Below are positions 1 to 8,054 of a stretch of 64,000 nt of DNA, in pieces. The notes below the pieces were generated by a model, which did no database searches, was not told where the DNA came from, and saw only the letters and a list, made by a program, of their open reading frames with translations. How positions within the stretch are numbered: the first letter of the stretch is position 1; the number at the start of each line of letters is the position of its first letter. Source of the DNA: Levilactobacillus brevis ATCC 14869 = DSM 20054 (lineage in GTDB: Bacteria; Bacillota; Bacilli; Lactobacillales; Lactobacillaceae); assembly GCF_001433855.1 (NCBI RefSeq), contig NZ_AZCP01000002.1:434001-498000 (forward strand). The letters are read 5' to 3'. The translations under genes were made by a program, and so were the position numbers.

Positions 1-928
1 TGAATGCTGTAGCCAAGGTATCAGCTGGTACGACATCCTTCTTGTCACCCTTAACCGTTGCATCACTGTTAAACTTCTTAACAGCTGTCGTCCAGTTAAC
101 ATTAGAACCACCAGAAGTCCCAAGTAATGGCAAGTTTAAGTTGTCAAAGCTGTAAGCCTTAGTCCCAGTCGCTGGGTTGTAGAATTCACGTTGCCAGTTC
201 TTAGTAACTGTCGTTTGGTCATTCCCAACAGAAACTGGTGCCTTAGGAGCGACGTAATCAGTTAATTGTGAAGCCAAAACCCAACCACTAGCATTTGTTG
301 GTTCGGTAACATCAGATACATACAACCACTTTTGGCCATCCATATCATTCATAGCGGCTTTAGAAGCAACTAACTTATGTCCCTTGTAATCAGTCGTATC
401 CTTAACGGCTGCCCCAACTTTATACTGAGAACCCTTTGGCGCTTTGTAAATTTGTGTGTCAGTACCTGGCTTAGCGAAAGACAGATCCTTTTTATCGTTG
501 TTCGTTAAACTAGTTGAAGTCGTCGTTGATAAGTATGTTAAGCCGCCGCCAACTTTCTTGAAGTTGTTGACTGGATTCTTTTTACCAACGTAAATGTAAC
601 CACGGTAGCGGCCATCAAATGAGACCACTTTCATGTAGTAAGACTTGTTGCTCAGCTTAGCAACTTTGTAACCACGAAGCACTGATTGAGCCTTAGCAGT
701 TGATGCAGAAGCGACAACTTTTGAACCACTCAGTTTGCCGGGTTTGTTGTAAATTGCGTTTGAACCCGTTGCCTTGTAATTCCGAATATAAGCTGTTGTT
801 GGTTCGAGATTGGTTGACCCAACTTGCTTAATTTTCGAGGCAGATGCACTCATAGCAAGGCCTGAAGCTGACATGAACGATAGTGCGGCCGCAGAAATAG
901 TTAACGTCCGCTTTAATGAACTACGCAT
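1..928 (-). CDS. S-layer-type surface protein, N-terminal part (gene runs off the left edge)
   Basis: An open frame runs from an ATG at 928 to the window edge (309 codons, no stop). A strong ribosome binding site (AGGGGGA) lies 6-7 bases upstream. The first ~30 residues form a signal peptide (KR, then a hydrophobic core, then a SASA-type cleavage site). The mature start contains TGSNAIYNKPGKLSG and KVVSFDGRYRGYIY, which closely resemble the N-terminal wall-binding region of the L. brevis S-layer protein SlpA as I remember it. Further repeats of the surface-domain type follow (IYKAPKG, residues roughly 150-240). It is probably exported and non-covalently attached to the cell wall. The C-terminal self-assembly part is not visible, so whether it is a true S-layer subunit or an S-layer-associated protein cannot be decided. 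A long AT-rich leader (929-1200) fits a highly expressed gene. Confidence 0.8.
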   Translation of the reverse strand, partial: MRSSLKRTLTISAAALSFMSASGLAMSASASKIKQVGSTNLEPTTAYIRNYKATGSNAIYNKPGKLSGSKVVASASTAKAQSVLRGYKVAKLSNKSYYMKVVSFDGRYRGYIYVGKKNPVNNFKKVGGGLTYLSTTTSTSLTNNDKKDLSFAKPGTDTQIYKAPKGSQYKVGAAVKDTTDYKGHKLVASKAAMNDMDGQKWLYVSDVTEPTNASGWVLASQLTDYVAPKAPVSVGNDQTTVTKNWQREFYNPATGTKAYSFDNLNLPLLGTSGGSNVNWTTAVKKFNSDATVKGDKKDVVPADTLATAF

Positions 929-1205
929 GAAAAATCCCCCTAAATATTGTTTTATTTACGTAACATTTATGCTACAACGATATCTTATCACAATTAATTT
1001 AAATTGCAAACACCTACAACCAAAAAATGATTTATTTTTTTACAATGGAAAACAATTATCAATGATATATGTTTACGTGTTAATTACATGCAATCGTTAC
1101 ATATTTCTATAAATAACTTTTTGAAACCCTTTATTCACAAGGGTTTTATCGAATCATTAGTTAGGTGTTATGGTGGGCTCCATTTAAGCTTGGCTATCAT
1201 GCGCA
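929..1205. other. AT-rich intergenic region upstream of the S-layer-type gene
   Basis: About 280 bases without a credible gene. It is unusually AT-rich compared with the flanks and should hold the promoter and the untranslated leader of the surface-protein gene. I could not fix a single -35/-10 pair with confidence. The short plus-strand frame here (810-1112) has no ribosome binding site and overlaps the surface-protein gene, so it is not called. Confidence 0.5.
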
Positions 1206-1244
1206 CAAAAAAAGCGCAATAAAATCATAATAATTTTATTACGC
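1206..1244 (-). terminator. Rho-independent terminator after the aldo-keto reductase gene
   Basis: On the minus strand a 12-base stem (GCGTAATAAAAT with ATTTTATTGCGC) is followed by TTTTTTTG. It ends transcription of the aldo-keto reductase just before the surface-protein promoter region. Confidence 0.75.
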
Positions 1245-1289
1245 CATTATTTTTTATTTAATTATTTTACTGCTAAATATCTCAGCAAC

Positions 1290-2132
1290 CTATTCAAATT
1301 CCTCATATTCATTTGGATCTTGATTATCAATTCGACCATCAGTTTTACTTAACCCATTAATGGCCTTAATTTCCTCTGAGGTCAACGAGAAATCAAAAAC
1401 AGCCAAATTGGCCCGTTGATGAGCTAGGTTACGTGACTTTGGGATCGGTACAATTCCGCGCTGGACATGCCACCGCAAAATGATTTGTCCCACATTCTTT
1501 TGATACTTTTGGGCCAATTGCTGAACGACTGATTCCGTTAGGGCCGAACTTCCACGCCCTAATGGACTCCACGCTTCAGTCACAATACCACGTTGAGTGT
1601 CTTCTTTTAGCATCCGTTCTTGCACCCAGTAAGGATGTACTTCAATTTGATTAACCGCCGGCGTCACGCCTGTTTCATTAATCAGCCGATCTAAATGCTC
1701 TGGTTCAAAGTTAGAGACCCCGATTGACCGGATAAGGCCCCGCTTTTGCGCATCAATCATTGCTTGCCACGCTTCAACGTAATGATCTCGCTTGGGCAAT
1801 GGCCAATGAATCACGTATAAATCAAAATAGTCTAATCCTAATCGATACAGCGACTCCTGAATCGCCATCGTCGCATCGGCGTAACGGTGATACTTACCTG
1901 GCAACTTGGAGGTGACAAAGAACTCAGCACGCGGGATACCGGAACGACGAATAGCCTCACCAACTGCACCTTCGTTATCATAATTAGTGGCAGTATCTAG
2001 ACTCCGATAACCATCTGTAATTGCGGCCAAGATTTGATTAACACCGGCACCACCACGAATCTGGAACGTGCCTAAACCAATGGCCGGCATTTGGTAACCA
2101 TCATTTAACGTCACTACAGGAACTTGTGTCAT
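1290..2132 (-). CDS. Aldo/keto reductase
   Basis: A 280-residue NAD(P)H-dependent oxidoreductase with the (beta/alpha)8 aldo/keto reductase fold. The catalytic tetrad is in place: Asp46, Tyr51, Lys76 and His109 (VIHWPLP). The family signatures GYRSLDTATNYDNE and IPKSRNLAHQ (cofactor binding) are present, and the length matches bacterial 2,5-diketo-gluconate reductase-like members. It probably reduces aldehydes or ketones in the cytoplasm, but the substrate cannot be told from sequence. It stands alone between two MFS genes and a terminator. The start ATG at 2132 has a GGAGG site. Confidence 0.9.
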   Translation of the reverse strand: MTQVPVVTLNDGYQMPAIGLGTFQIRGGAGVNQILAAITDGYRSLDTATNYDNEGAVGEAIRRSGIPRAEFFVTSKLPGKYHRYADATMAIQESLYRLGLDYFDLYVIHWPLPKRDHYVEAWQAMIDAQKRGLIRSIGVSNFEPEHLDRLINETGVTPAVNQIEVHPYWVQERMLKEDTQRGIVTEAWSPLGRGSSALTESVVQQLAQKYQKNVGQIILRWHVQRGIVPIPKSRNLAHQRANLAVFDFSLTSEEIKAINGLSKTDGRIDNQDPNEYEEFE

Positions 2133-2191
2133 CTGATAACCTCCTACTTTTAAATTAATTTCACCTTACTGCTTTCGACTAGCGATGTGAA

Positions 2192-3376
2192 CTAATCTGC
2201 TTTGAGTGCCGCTTGGTGTTGCTTAATGACCCGATTCAACATAACGGCCAGCACCAGCGAAATGGCCGCATAACCTGCTGCTCCCCAACTGATATGCGTT
2301 AAACCAACTGTGCCCAACATACCTGAAGCAGTGGCTGAACCCAGCGAAATCCCAAAATTAAAGAAGATCGAATTGAGTGATGAGGCCAATACGGCTGATT
2401 GTGGATAATCCTGCTCCGCAATATTTAAGAAATGAATCTGAATGGGCGAATTTAAAATGGTGACAATCAAACTTAACGCTAGCAACACACCCAATCCGAT
2501 AATCTTACTGTTCAAGGCAACCGGTAACAGGGCGAGCAGACACACATCCGCCACGTAGAATCGTGGCATCACGCGTAACCCATTGCGCTCTGCCAACACA
2601 CCAGAAAGACGGTTGCTAATAATACTCATAATCCCAATTAGGAAGAGTAACCAATTTAGGCTGGTCGTACTAAACCCTAGCGCCGTAGTCAATAGTGGCC
2701 GAATATACGTATAATAAGCGTACATCGTGACCGCCGTGAACAAGACTAACGCAATCCCTACATAAATCCGCCGATCCTTTAGCAACACCAATTGATTTTT
2801 GATACTGCCCTGCACCTGTTCGACCTTTCGGGGAAGCAGCCAACCTAAGAGCACGCAAGTAATGGCACTGATAATCGAAATTAAATAAAAGGCATCATGC
2901 CAACTGTAGCTGGTACTAATCGCAGTACCGATGGGCACCCCGAAAACAGACGCAATACTAAAACCAGCAAAGATCCACGAAACCAATCCAGCCCGCTTCT
3001 CCCGTGGCGCAATCGCACTTGCAAAGGTCATGATTAACGAAATTATGGCTCCCGCGACCATCGCCGTGACCACTCGCGATAACAATAAAACGCCGTAGTT
3101 CATCGCAAAGCCACTCAACGTGTTCCCAATCAGGAAAATAACCATCAAGGTCATTAGCGTTTTATATCGGCTAAACCGATTTGTTAAAATCGTGATAAAT
3201 GGCGTACTAATCGCATAAATCGTAGCAAAGATTGTCACTAAGTACCCGACTGTTGCCACGGGAATTTTGAACTCGCGCGCAATATCCGAAAGTACCCCGA
3301 CAACAATAAATTCATTACATCCCAACATAAAGGCAACCAGTACAAAGACAATTGCCTGCCAACGATATTTCTTCAC
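2192..3376 (-). CDS. MFS efflux transporter (DHA1 family), paralogue 1
   Basis: A 394-residue membrane protein with about 12 hydrophobic segments. It opens with FMLGCNEFIVVGVLSDIA, typical of the AraJ/YdhP-type drug:H+ antiporter-1 group, and the motif-A-like loop after TM2 is TNRFSRYKTL. It probably exports a small hydrophobic compound or sugar derivative; the substrate is unknown. The upstream neighbour at 3402-4598 is a clear paralogue in the same orientation (26 bases between them), with near-identical stretches such as YYTYIRPLLTT. The two therefore look like a tandem duplication that has diverged. The ATG at 3376 follows a GGAGG ribosome binding site. Confidence 0.85.
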   Translation of the reverse strand: MKKYRWQAIVFVLVAFMLGCNEFIVVGVLSDIAREFKIPVATVGYLVTIFATIYAISTPFITILTNRFSRYKTLMTLMVIFLIGNTLSGFAMNYGVLLLSRVVTAMVAGAIISLIMTFASAIAPREKRAGLVSWIFAGFSIASVFGVPIGTAISTSYSWHDAFYLISIISAITCVLLGWLLPRKVEQVQGSIKNQLVLLKDRRIYVGIALVLFTAVTMYAYYTYIRPLLTTALGFSTTSLNWLLFLIGIMSIISNRLSGVLAERNGLRVMPRFYVADVCLLALLPVALNSKIIGLGVLLALSLIVTILNSPIQIHFLNIAEQDYPQSAVLASSLNSIFFNFGISLGSATASGMLGTVGLTHISWGAAGYAAISLVLAVMLNRVIKQHQAALKAD

Positions 3377-3401
3377 AGTTTTTTATCCTCCTATTAGCCA
3401 G

Positions 3402-4598
3402 TTATTTCGACTCATTAACCACTACGGCTGCTTTTTTAGCCGCAATTGCTCGATTCAATCCAATGACAATCACTAACGAAATTACGGCAAACACAGCCGC
3501 GCCCCAGCCTAAATAACCTAAGCCAACACGTGTTAACATGACCGATGCGGTCGCCGACCCTACGGAAATACCAATATTGAAGAAGATAGCATTTAGTGAG
3601 GAGGCCAACGCAACCGATTGCGGATAACTGGCTTCCGCTACATCCAGAAAATGGACCTGAATCGGGGAATTAACGGCCATAATGATCAACGTCAAGACCA
3701 AGAAAACGCCGAAGCCCGCCACCTGACTCTGCATCGCTACGGGTAAACACAACAGTAGGCCGATATCCATTATATAAAACCGGGGCATCGTGGTTAAACC
3801 ATGACGTTCGGCAATCTTACCTGATAACCGATTGCCTAAAATACTCATAATCCCTAGGACAAAGAGCAACCAATTTAGCGCTGTGGTGCCAAACCCCAGA
3901 CCAGTCGTTAGTAATGGACGAATATACGTGTAATAGGTATACATCGCCGCGGCTGTGAATAAGATTAGCGCGGCCCCCAGATAAATACGCCGATCCGTTA
4001 GCAACACCAACTGGTCTTTAATCGTGCCGCTCACATGCTTAATATGACGGGGTAAAATTCCAACCATCACCATACACGTCACTAAGCTAACCACTGAAAT
4101 CAAATGAAAAGCAACATGCCAACTGTAGGCCGTGCTAATGGCCGTCCCAACTGGCACACCAACCACCGATGCAATGCTAAACCCCGCTGCTAGCCAAGAA
4201 ATCAGCATCGCCCGTTTCTCCCGTGGCGCAATATCGTTAGCAAAGACGATAATCAGAGATTCAATGGTGCCGGCTACAGCGGCGGTTATCATTCGGGTTA
4301 ATAAAAACCACCCGTAGCTACTAGTGAAGCCGCTCCAAGTATTCCCAATCAAAAAAATAATCATCAATGTCATCAGTAGCGGATAACGGCCAAACCGATT
4401 CGTTAAAACTGTAATGAGCGGCGTACTCACCGCATACACAACCGCAAAAATAGTCACCAAATACCCGGCTGTTGCGACCGTTACCCGCAGTGAACGCGCA
4501 ATATCTGATAAGACGCCCACCACCATAAATTCATTACATCCTAGCATAAATGCGACTAGGACCAAGGCACTGGCTTGCCAGCGATATTTCGTCACCAT
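3402..4598 (-). CDS. MFS efflux transporter (DHA1 family), paralogue 2
   Basis: A 398-residue, 12-TM transporter, closely related along its length to the gene downstream. It has the same NEFMVVGVLSDIA opening and the same APREKRA loop. I place the start at the ATG at 4598, because the ribosome binding site AAGGAG overlaps the possible GTG at 4604. The two genes are likely co-transcribed. Function is efflux by family membership only. No dedicated regulator gene is adjacent; the nearest regulator is the AraC gene at 6.3 kb beyond another operon. Confidence 0.85.
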   Translation of the reverse strand: MVTKYRWQASALVLVAFMLGCNEFMVVGVLSDIARSLRVTVATAGYLVTIFAVVYAVSTPLITVLTNRFGRYPLLMTLMIIFLIGNTWSGFTSSYGWFLLTRMITAAVAGTIESLIIVFANDIAPREKRAMLISWLAAGFSIASVVGVPVGTAISTAYSWHVAFHLISVVSLVTCMVMVGILPRHIKHVSGTIKDQLVLLTDRRIYLGAALILFTAAAMYTYYTYIRPLLTTGLGFGTTALNWLLFVLGIMSILGNRLSGKIAERHGLTTMPRFYIMDIGLLLCLPVAMQSQVAGFGVFLVLTLIIMAVNSPIQVHFLDVAEASYPQSVALASSLNAIFFNIGISVGSATASVMLTRVGLGYLGWGAAVFAVISLVIVIGLNRAIAAKKAAVVVNESK

Positions 4599-4735
4599 TA
4601 TCACTCCTTAACCGAATTTGCTTCTCTTCTACTAGAGTACCTTACCTAATGCTAAAATGGCAGGCTAGATTAAAAATTCTTGTTATTTATAATTGTTTTC
4701 ATCATTGCACGTCCCATCATCCCCTCTAACCACAA

Positions 4736-4775
4736 AAAAAGCACCGCCAAGCGCCGAGCTTTAGCGATACCTTTT
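4736..4775 (-). terminator. Probable terminator after the flavin oxidoreductase gene
   Basis: On the minus strand a GC-rich imperfect hairpin (AGC...GGCGC...GCGG...GCT) is followed by TTTTTTTGTG. The stem has internal mismatches, so confidence is moderate. Confidence 0.45.
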
Positions 4776-4780
4776 ACTTT

Positions 4781-5773
4781 TCACGACTGTACCCGACGCG
4801 GCCATTGTGGATCTCGAAGTAACGCCCGACCAACACCAACCAACTCAATCTGCCAGTCAGCCAGCTGGTTTAGATCGCGGCGGCTGACGACTTTTCCGGC
4901 TACCATCAAAGGGACTTGCGGAATGAATCGCTTAGCTAAAACAGCTGTTGACCGCGGACTCTTTAATGTTAAGGGCAACTGCCAATAATGATGTAATGAT
5001 AAACTAAGATAATCGACCGGTAATGTTGCCAAACAGCGCATCAAGAATAACTGATCACTTAATTCTAGGCCCCCAGTGAGCCGCTCTTCAGGAGATAAAC
5101 GATAACCCACTACAAATGGTCGCTGACTACTCTGAGCTTCCTGTAAAACTCGCCGGACAATTTGAATCGGTAAACGTAAACGATTCACCAAGCTACCACC
5201 ATAACTATCCGTTCGCCGGTTAGTCAATGGTGACATAAATTGCTGCAATAGAAAATGATTGGCACCGTGGATCTCAACACCATCAAAGCCCGCAGCCATG
5301 GCGCGACGGGTCGCTTGTCCAAACTGCTCGATTATCATTGCCAATTGTGCGACCGACAAAGCGTGAGTTGGTGGCGTTTTGCTCGAACTGGGCCCCCTCG
5401 CAACCCACTGATCATCAGGCATTACAGCGATCGCTCGCTGCCCAGCATGAACGAGCTGTAAAATTGCCCTTGCACCCTGCTGATGAATCGTTGTCGTCAG
5501 CCGCTGTAAGCCAGAAATCATATCGTCACCTGCCACGCTTAACGAGCCTCTAGCGGTACATCCCCGTGTAGACACATAAGCTGAACCCACAATGTCTAGA
5601 CCAACGTAGCGGGCGTGTTGACGGTGAAAATCGCAATCCCACCGACTCACTGCACCATTGGCCAGTCCCCATTGCCTATCTATCGGGGCTGCACAAATAG
5701 AATTGCGAATCATTAGGCCATTAGCAAAATAATACGGTTGTCTAGCCACATCTACCCCTCCGAATTCACTCAT
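4781..5773 (-). CDS. NADH:flavin oxidoreductase, Old Yellow Enzyme family
   Basis: A 330-residue FMN-dependent (beta/alpha)8 oxidoreductase. The family hallmark HGANHFLLQQFMSP followed by NRRTDSYGGS is at residues ~168-193, with LQLVHAGQRA upstream and VGVGRALLRDP at the phosphate-binding end. The length equals single-domain OYE/YqjM-like enzymes, without the C-terminal iron-sulfur/NADH domain of 2,4-dienoyl-CoA reductase. The substrate is unknown, probably an alpha,beta-unsaturated carbonyl compound. Its ATG directly abuts the stop of the vertex-protein gene at 5774, so the two are translationally coupled in one operon. That partnership with a microcompartment protein is unusual. Confidence 0.85.
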   Translation of the reverse strand: MSEFGGVDVARQPYYFANGLMIRNSICAAPIDRQWGLANGAVSRWDCDFHRQHARYVGLDIVGSAYVSTRGCTARGSLSVAGDDMISGLQRLTTTIHQQGARAILQLVHAGQRAIAVMPDDQWVARGPSSSKTPPTHALSVAQLAMIIEQFGQATRRAMAAGFDGVEIHGANHFLLQQFMSPLTNRRTDSYGGSLVNRLRLPIQIVRRVLQEAQSSQRPFVVGYRLSPEERLTGGLELSDQLFLMRCLATLPVDYLSLSLHHYWQLPLTLKSPRSTAVLAKRFIPQVPLMVAGKVVSRRDLNQLADWQIELVGVGRALLRDPQWPRRVQS

Positions 5774-6040
5774 CTAACGGTCAAACCGATCAATAATCCC
5801 TACAATTGCACAATCATTAACATCTCGCGCTTCGCCTTGATGAACCTGTCGTGCCCCTGCACCACGCACTAACAAAACATACTCGCCAACACCAGCCCCA
5901 ATGGCGTCCGCTGCAACTTCTTGGTGACGAACAGCCTGGCCGTCAGAATTGATCGGTTGAACGATCATTAGTTTGCGACCAATTAATGACGGGTCTTTAA
6001 CCGTCGAAACAACACTACCAACTACCTTTGCCATATACAT
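5774..6040 (-). CDS. Orphan bacterial-microcompartment vertex protein (PduN/EutN/CcmL family)
   Basis: An 88-residue EutN/CcmL-family protein; pentamers of this family cap the vertices of microcompartment shells. The family pattern is clear: a KVVGSVVSTVKDPSL start, then IGAGVGEYVLLVRGAGAR and the ending AIVGIIDRFD. It resembles PduN of lactobacilli more than the EutN encoded inside the eut locus of this window (23445-23720), so it is a second, independent vertex gene. No hexameter shell gene lies beside it. It may be a remnant of a pdu-type operon or an accessory vertex for the eut shell. The start at 6040 has AGAAGG seven bases upstream, favouring the first ATG over the third codon. Confidence 0.85.
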   Translation of the reverse strand: MYMAKVVGSVVSTVKDPSLIGRKLMIVQPINSDGQAVRHQEVAADAIGAGVGEYVLLVRGAGARQVHQGEARDVNDCAIVGIIDRFDR

Positions 6041-6075
6041 CGTTTTGCCTTCTCATTGATTATTATTTTAAGTCC

Positions 6076-6104
6076 ATTATACCGTGACACGTAAGCGCTT
6101 TTAT
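6076..6104 (-). promoter_or_regulatory. Promoter -10 with overlapping cre-like CcpA site
   Basis: On the minus strand a TATAAT (6076-6081) stands ahead of the vertex/oxidoreductase operon. A cre-like palindrome built on AAAAGCGCTTACG (6091-6104, 12 of 14 consensus positions) lies just upstream, where CcpA would block or activate transcription. No good -35 was found. Carbon catabolite control is inferred. Confidence 0.5.
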
Positions 6105-6210
6105 CGATCTAAGATTGACTCTCCTATTTTTTAATAAAAGTCATCAAATTTGTCACAGGTCCTAGAAATATTGGCTGATGGCACCGCCAGTTATTACCAA
6201 TCCAACTGTG

Positions 6211-6243
6211 ATTCTTGAAATTCGCACAAGAATTTACTACAAT
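6211..6243 (+). promoter_or_regulatory. Promoter of the AraC-type gene with inverted repeat
   Basis: TTGAAA (6215-6220), 17 bases, then TACAAT (6238-6243) is a good vegetative promoter for the regulator gene at 6318. An inverted repeat ATTCTTG/CAAGAAT (6211-6217 and 6227-6233) covers the -35 region and could be an operator, perhaps for autoregulation. Confidence 0.6.
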
Positions 6244-6317
6244 TGGCTTAGATGTTAACGGATACATCACAGGGTCAACGGGGACTCTAACAAATCTTAT
6301 TTGTGGAGGCTCCCTTT

Positions 6318-7241
6318 ATGCCCTTTTTTTCGGCAACAGCTAAAAATAATCACGACTTGGCCCATGGTCTGGCACAGTTCACTGGTCTGACACAGATCAA
6401 GACACTTTTTTACAGCTTTACTGGTGTCCTTATACAAGACGACACGGTGGCTACCGACGTAACCACCAATCAACACCAGCTAACAACATTATCGCTAACA
6501 ACGACCGCACTCTTCCCGGTGGGCATTGACCATCGCTTGTGGGGCGTCATTTTGTGTGATACTACAAACGTTTCAGCTCAGCAACTTCGCTTTGCGCGCA
6601 CCTACCTAATTGATACGCTACGGCAGGTCTTCGCAGAACACGCTAATGACACGATCCAAGTTTGGGCGGCACTAGATTCTACCCAATTAAACCAAATTAG
6701 CCATTTCTATCAGCTGTTAGTACACGCTAATGTAGCAACCACAACAAAGTCGTCTCTAGTACCGCTCAATACACCACTCATCAACGATGATGCCTACCGT
6801 AGCATGAATCAGGCACTTCATTTCATTCATGACCACATTCACCAATCGTTGTCTCTCGATGAGGTGGCTAAGGTCGCCTACTTATCCCCCTCATACCTTA
6901 GTCGATTGTTTAAAAAATATTTACAAACAAATTTCGTTTCCTACGTGAATACCAAAAAAATTACATTGGCTCAAAAACAGTTAGCCACGACGCTGATCCC
7001 AATTCACCAAATTGCCACGCAACTAGGCTTTTCCCAAACTAGCTACTTCACCAAAGTCTTTAAACAAACCTTGGGAATAACCCCGTCACAATTTAGACAA
7101 CAAAATCGAATTAGCCAGATTAATCAGTTGGTCTCCCAAAACACCTGGGCTGCCGAATCATCACATATGGCAATCAACCACCCGACTGACCACTGGGTCT
7201 ACACAGTTAGTGGCCGTTTTACTTCAACGCCCACTGATTAA
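6318..7241 (+). CDS. AraC/XylS-family transcriptional regulator
   Basis: A 307-residue regulator with a C-terminal pair of helix-turn-helix motifs (about residues 165-270): the LSLDEVAKVAYLSPSYLSRL helix pair and IATQLGFSQTSYFTKVFK, followed by GITPSQFR. The N-terminal ~150 residues look like a weakly conserved sensory domain; a segment FPVGIDHRLWGVILC is reminiscent of PocR-type ligand domains but lacks their cysteine signature. The ATG at 6318 is preferred because GGAGG lies eight bases upstream and overlaps the alternative GTG at 6303. It is divergent from the vertex/oxidoreductase operon, which is its most likely target. Inducer unknown. Confidence 0.85.
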   Translation: MPFFSATAKNNHDLAHGLAQFTGLTQIKTLFYSFTGVLIQDDTVATDVTTNQHQLTTLSLTTTALFPVGIDHRLWGVILCDTTNVSAQQLRFARTYLIDTLRQVFAEHANDTIQVWAALDSTQLNQISHFYQLLVHANVATTTKSSLVPLNTPLINDDAYRSMNQALHFIHDHIHQSLSLDEVAKVAYLSPSYLSRLFKKYLQTNFVSYVNTKKITLAQKQLATTLIPIHQIATQLGFSQTSYFTKVFKQTLGITPSQFRQQNRISQINQLVSQNTWAAESSHMAINHPTDHWVYTVSGRFTSTPTD

Positions 7242-7258
7242 ACTCACCAACCTTAATA

Positions 7259-7303
7259 AAAAGCGGTATTCTCAGAATGTTAGTTTCTGAGAATACCGCT
7301 TTT
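7259..7303. terminator. Bidirectional terminator between the AraC gene and the DUF4430 gene
   Basis: A perfect 15-base stem (AAGCGGTATTCTCAG with its complement) has A-rich and T-rich flanks on both sides. It therefore ends both the plus-strand regulator gene and the minus-strand ECF operon. Confidence 0.85.
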
Positions 7304-7321
7304 ACTTACATACAGATAATT

Positions 7322-8029
7322 TTAATAACCAGCCGTCGTAAAGTACCAATGAACCCGATCGCCTGCTGATACCCGCTTTAAATTGGCCGCTTTATCAATG
7401 AACTTATTATTCACTTTATATTTCCAACCGCTCCCGACTTTGACATCGTTTTGCGCTAATCCATTGATGCTGCTGACATAGACGGACGCACCATTTTGAT
7501 AAACCACTTTTAGTTTAGAGGCCTGTAATACGGAAAACGCAGTGGCACTGCCGTGAATGACCACATTGCCTTTAAAGAACGTCTTCTTATAGCCACTAAC
7601 TACTAAATAAACCTTCTTTTCTGCCACTGCTGCCTTTGTCGACTTAGCTTTACGTGCCGTCTTAGAAGCCGTCACTGCTGATTGCTTCGTTGCTCGGCGT
7701 TTCTTAGTCGACGTGGCCGTTGCTGCAGACGACTGGGTCTTCACTTGGGTCTTAGACGAGTGATGACGATCATTAGTCGAACTGGTACTATTCTTGGGCT
7801 TCGTCGCTGATTTGTGGGCCTTCTTCGTTGCTGACGAAGACTGGTGCTTGTGGTTAACTCGACTTTGACTAGTTGCACTAGCCGCTTGTGATGAAGATGT
7901 CACCGACTGGCTGGTCGCCGTCACGTTCTCACTGGCCTGATTGGCGTGATTTTGTTGAAATGTCAACGCTCCACCAATCAGCAAAATGGTGACAATAACT
8001 GCCGCAATAATCCCTTTCGTTTTCCTCAT
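7322..8029 (-). CDS. Membrane-anchored surface protein with a transcobalamin-type C-terminal (DUF4430) domain
   Basis: A 235-residue protein in three parts. Residues 7-25 are a single hydrophobic signal-anchor. Residues ~30-138 are a low-complexity Ser/Thr/Lys/Ala stalk long enough to span the wall. Residues ~140-235 form a small beta-domain with VSSINGLAQNDVKVGSGWKY and a VSAGDRVHWYF ending, the pattern of the DUF4430/transcobalamin-like C-terminal domain. In vertebrate intrinsic factor and transcobalamin this domain closes over the bound cobalamin. It is the last gene of the ECF operon, directly after an alpha-barrel surface protein. I infer that it helps capture a corrinoid outside the cell and hand it to the ECF transporter. 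Ligand not proven. Confidence 0.75.
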   Translation of the reverse strand: MRKTKGIIAAVIVTILLIGGALTFQQNHANQASENVTATSQSVTSSSQAASATSQSRVNHKHQSSSATKKAHKSATKPKNSTSSTNDRHHSSKTQVKTQSSAATATSTKKRRATKQSAVTASKTARKAKSTKAAVAEKKVYLVVSGYKKTFFKGNVVIHGSATAFSVLQASKLKVVYQNGASVYVSSINGLAQNDVKVGSGWKYKVNNKFIDKAANLKRVSAGDRVHWYFTTAGY

Positions 8030-8054
8030 GATCGTCGCTCCTGACTAGGTAAGA

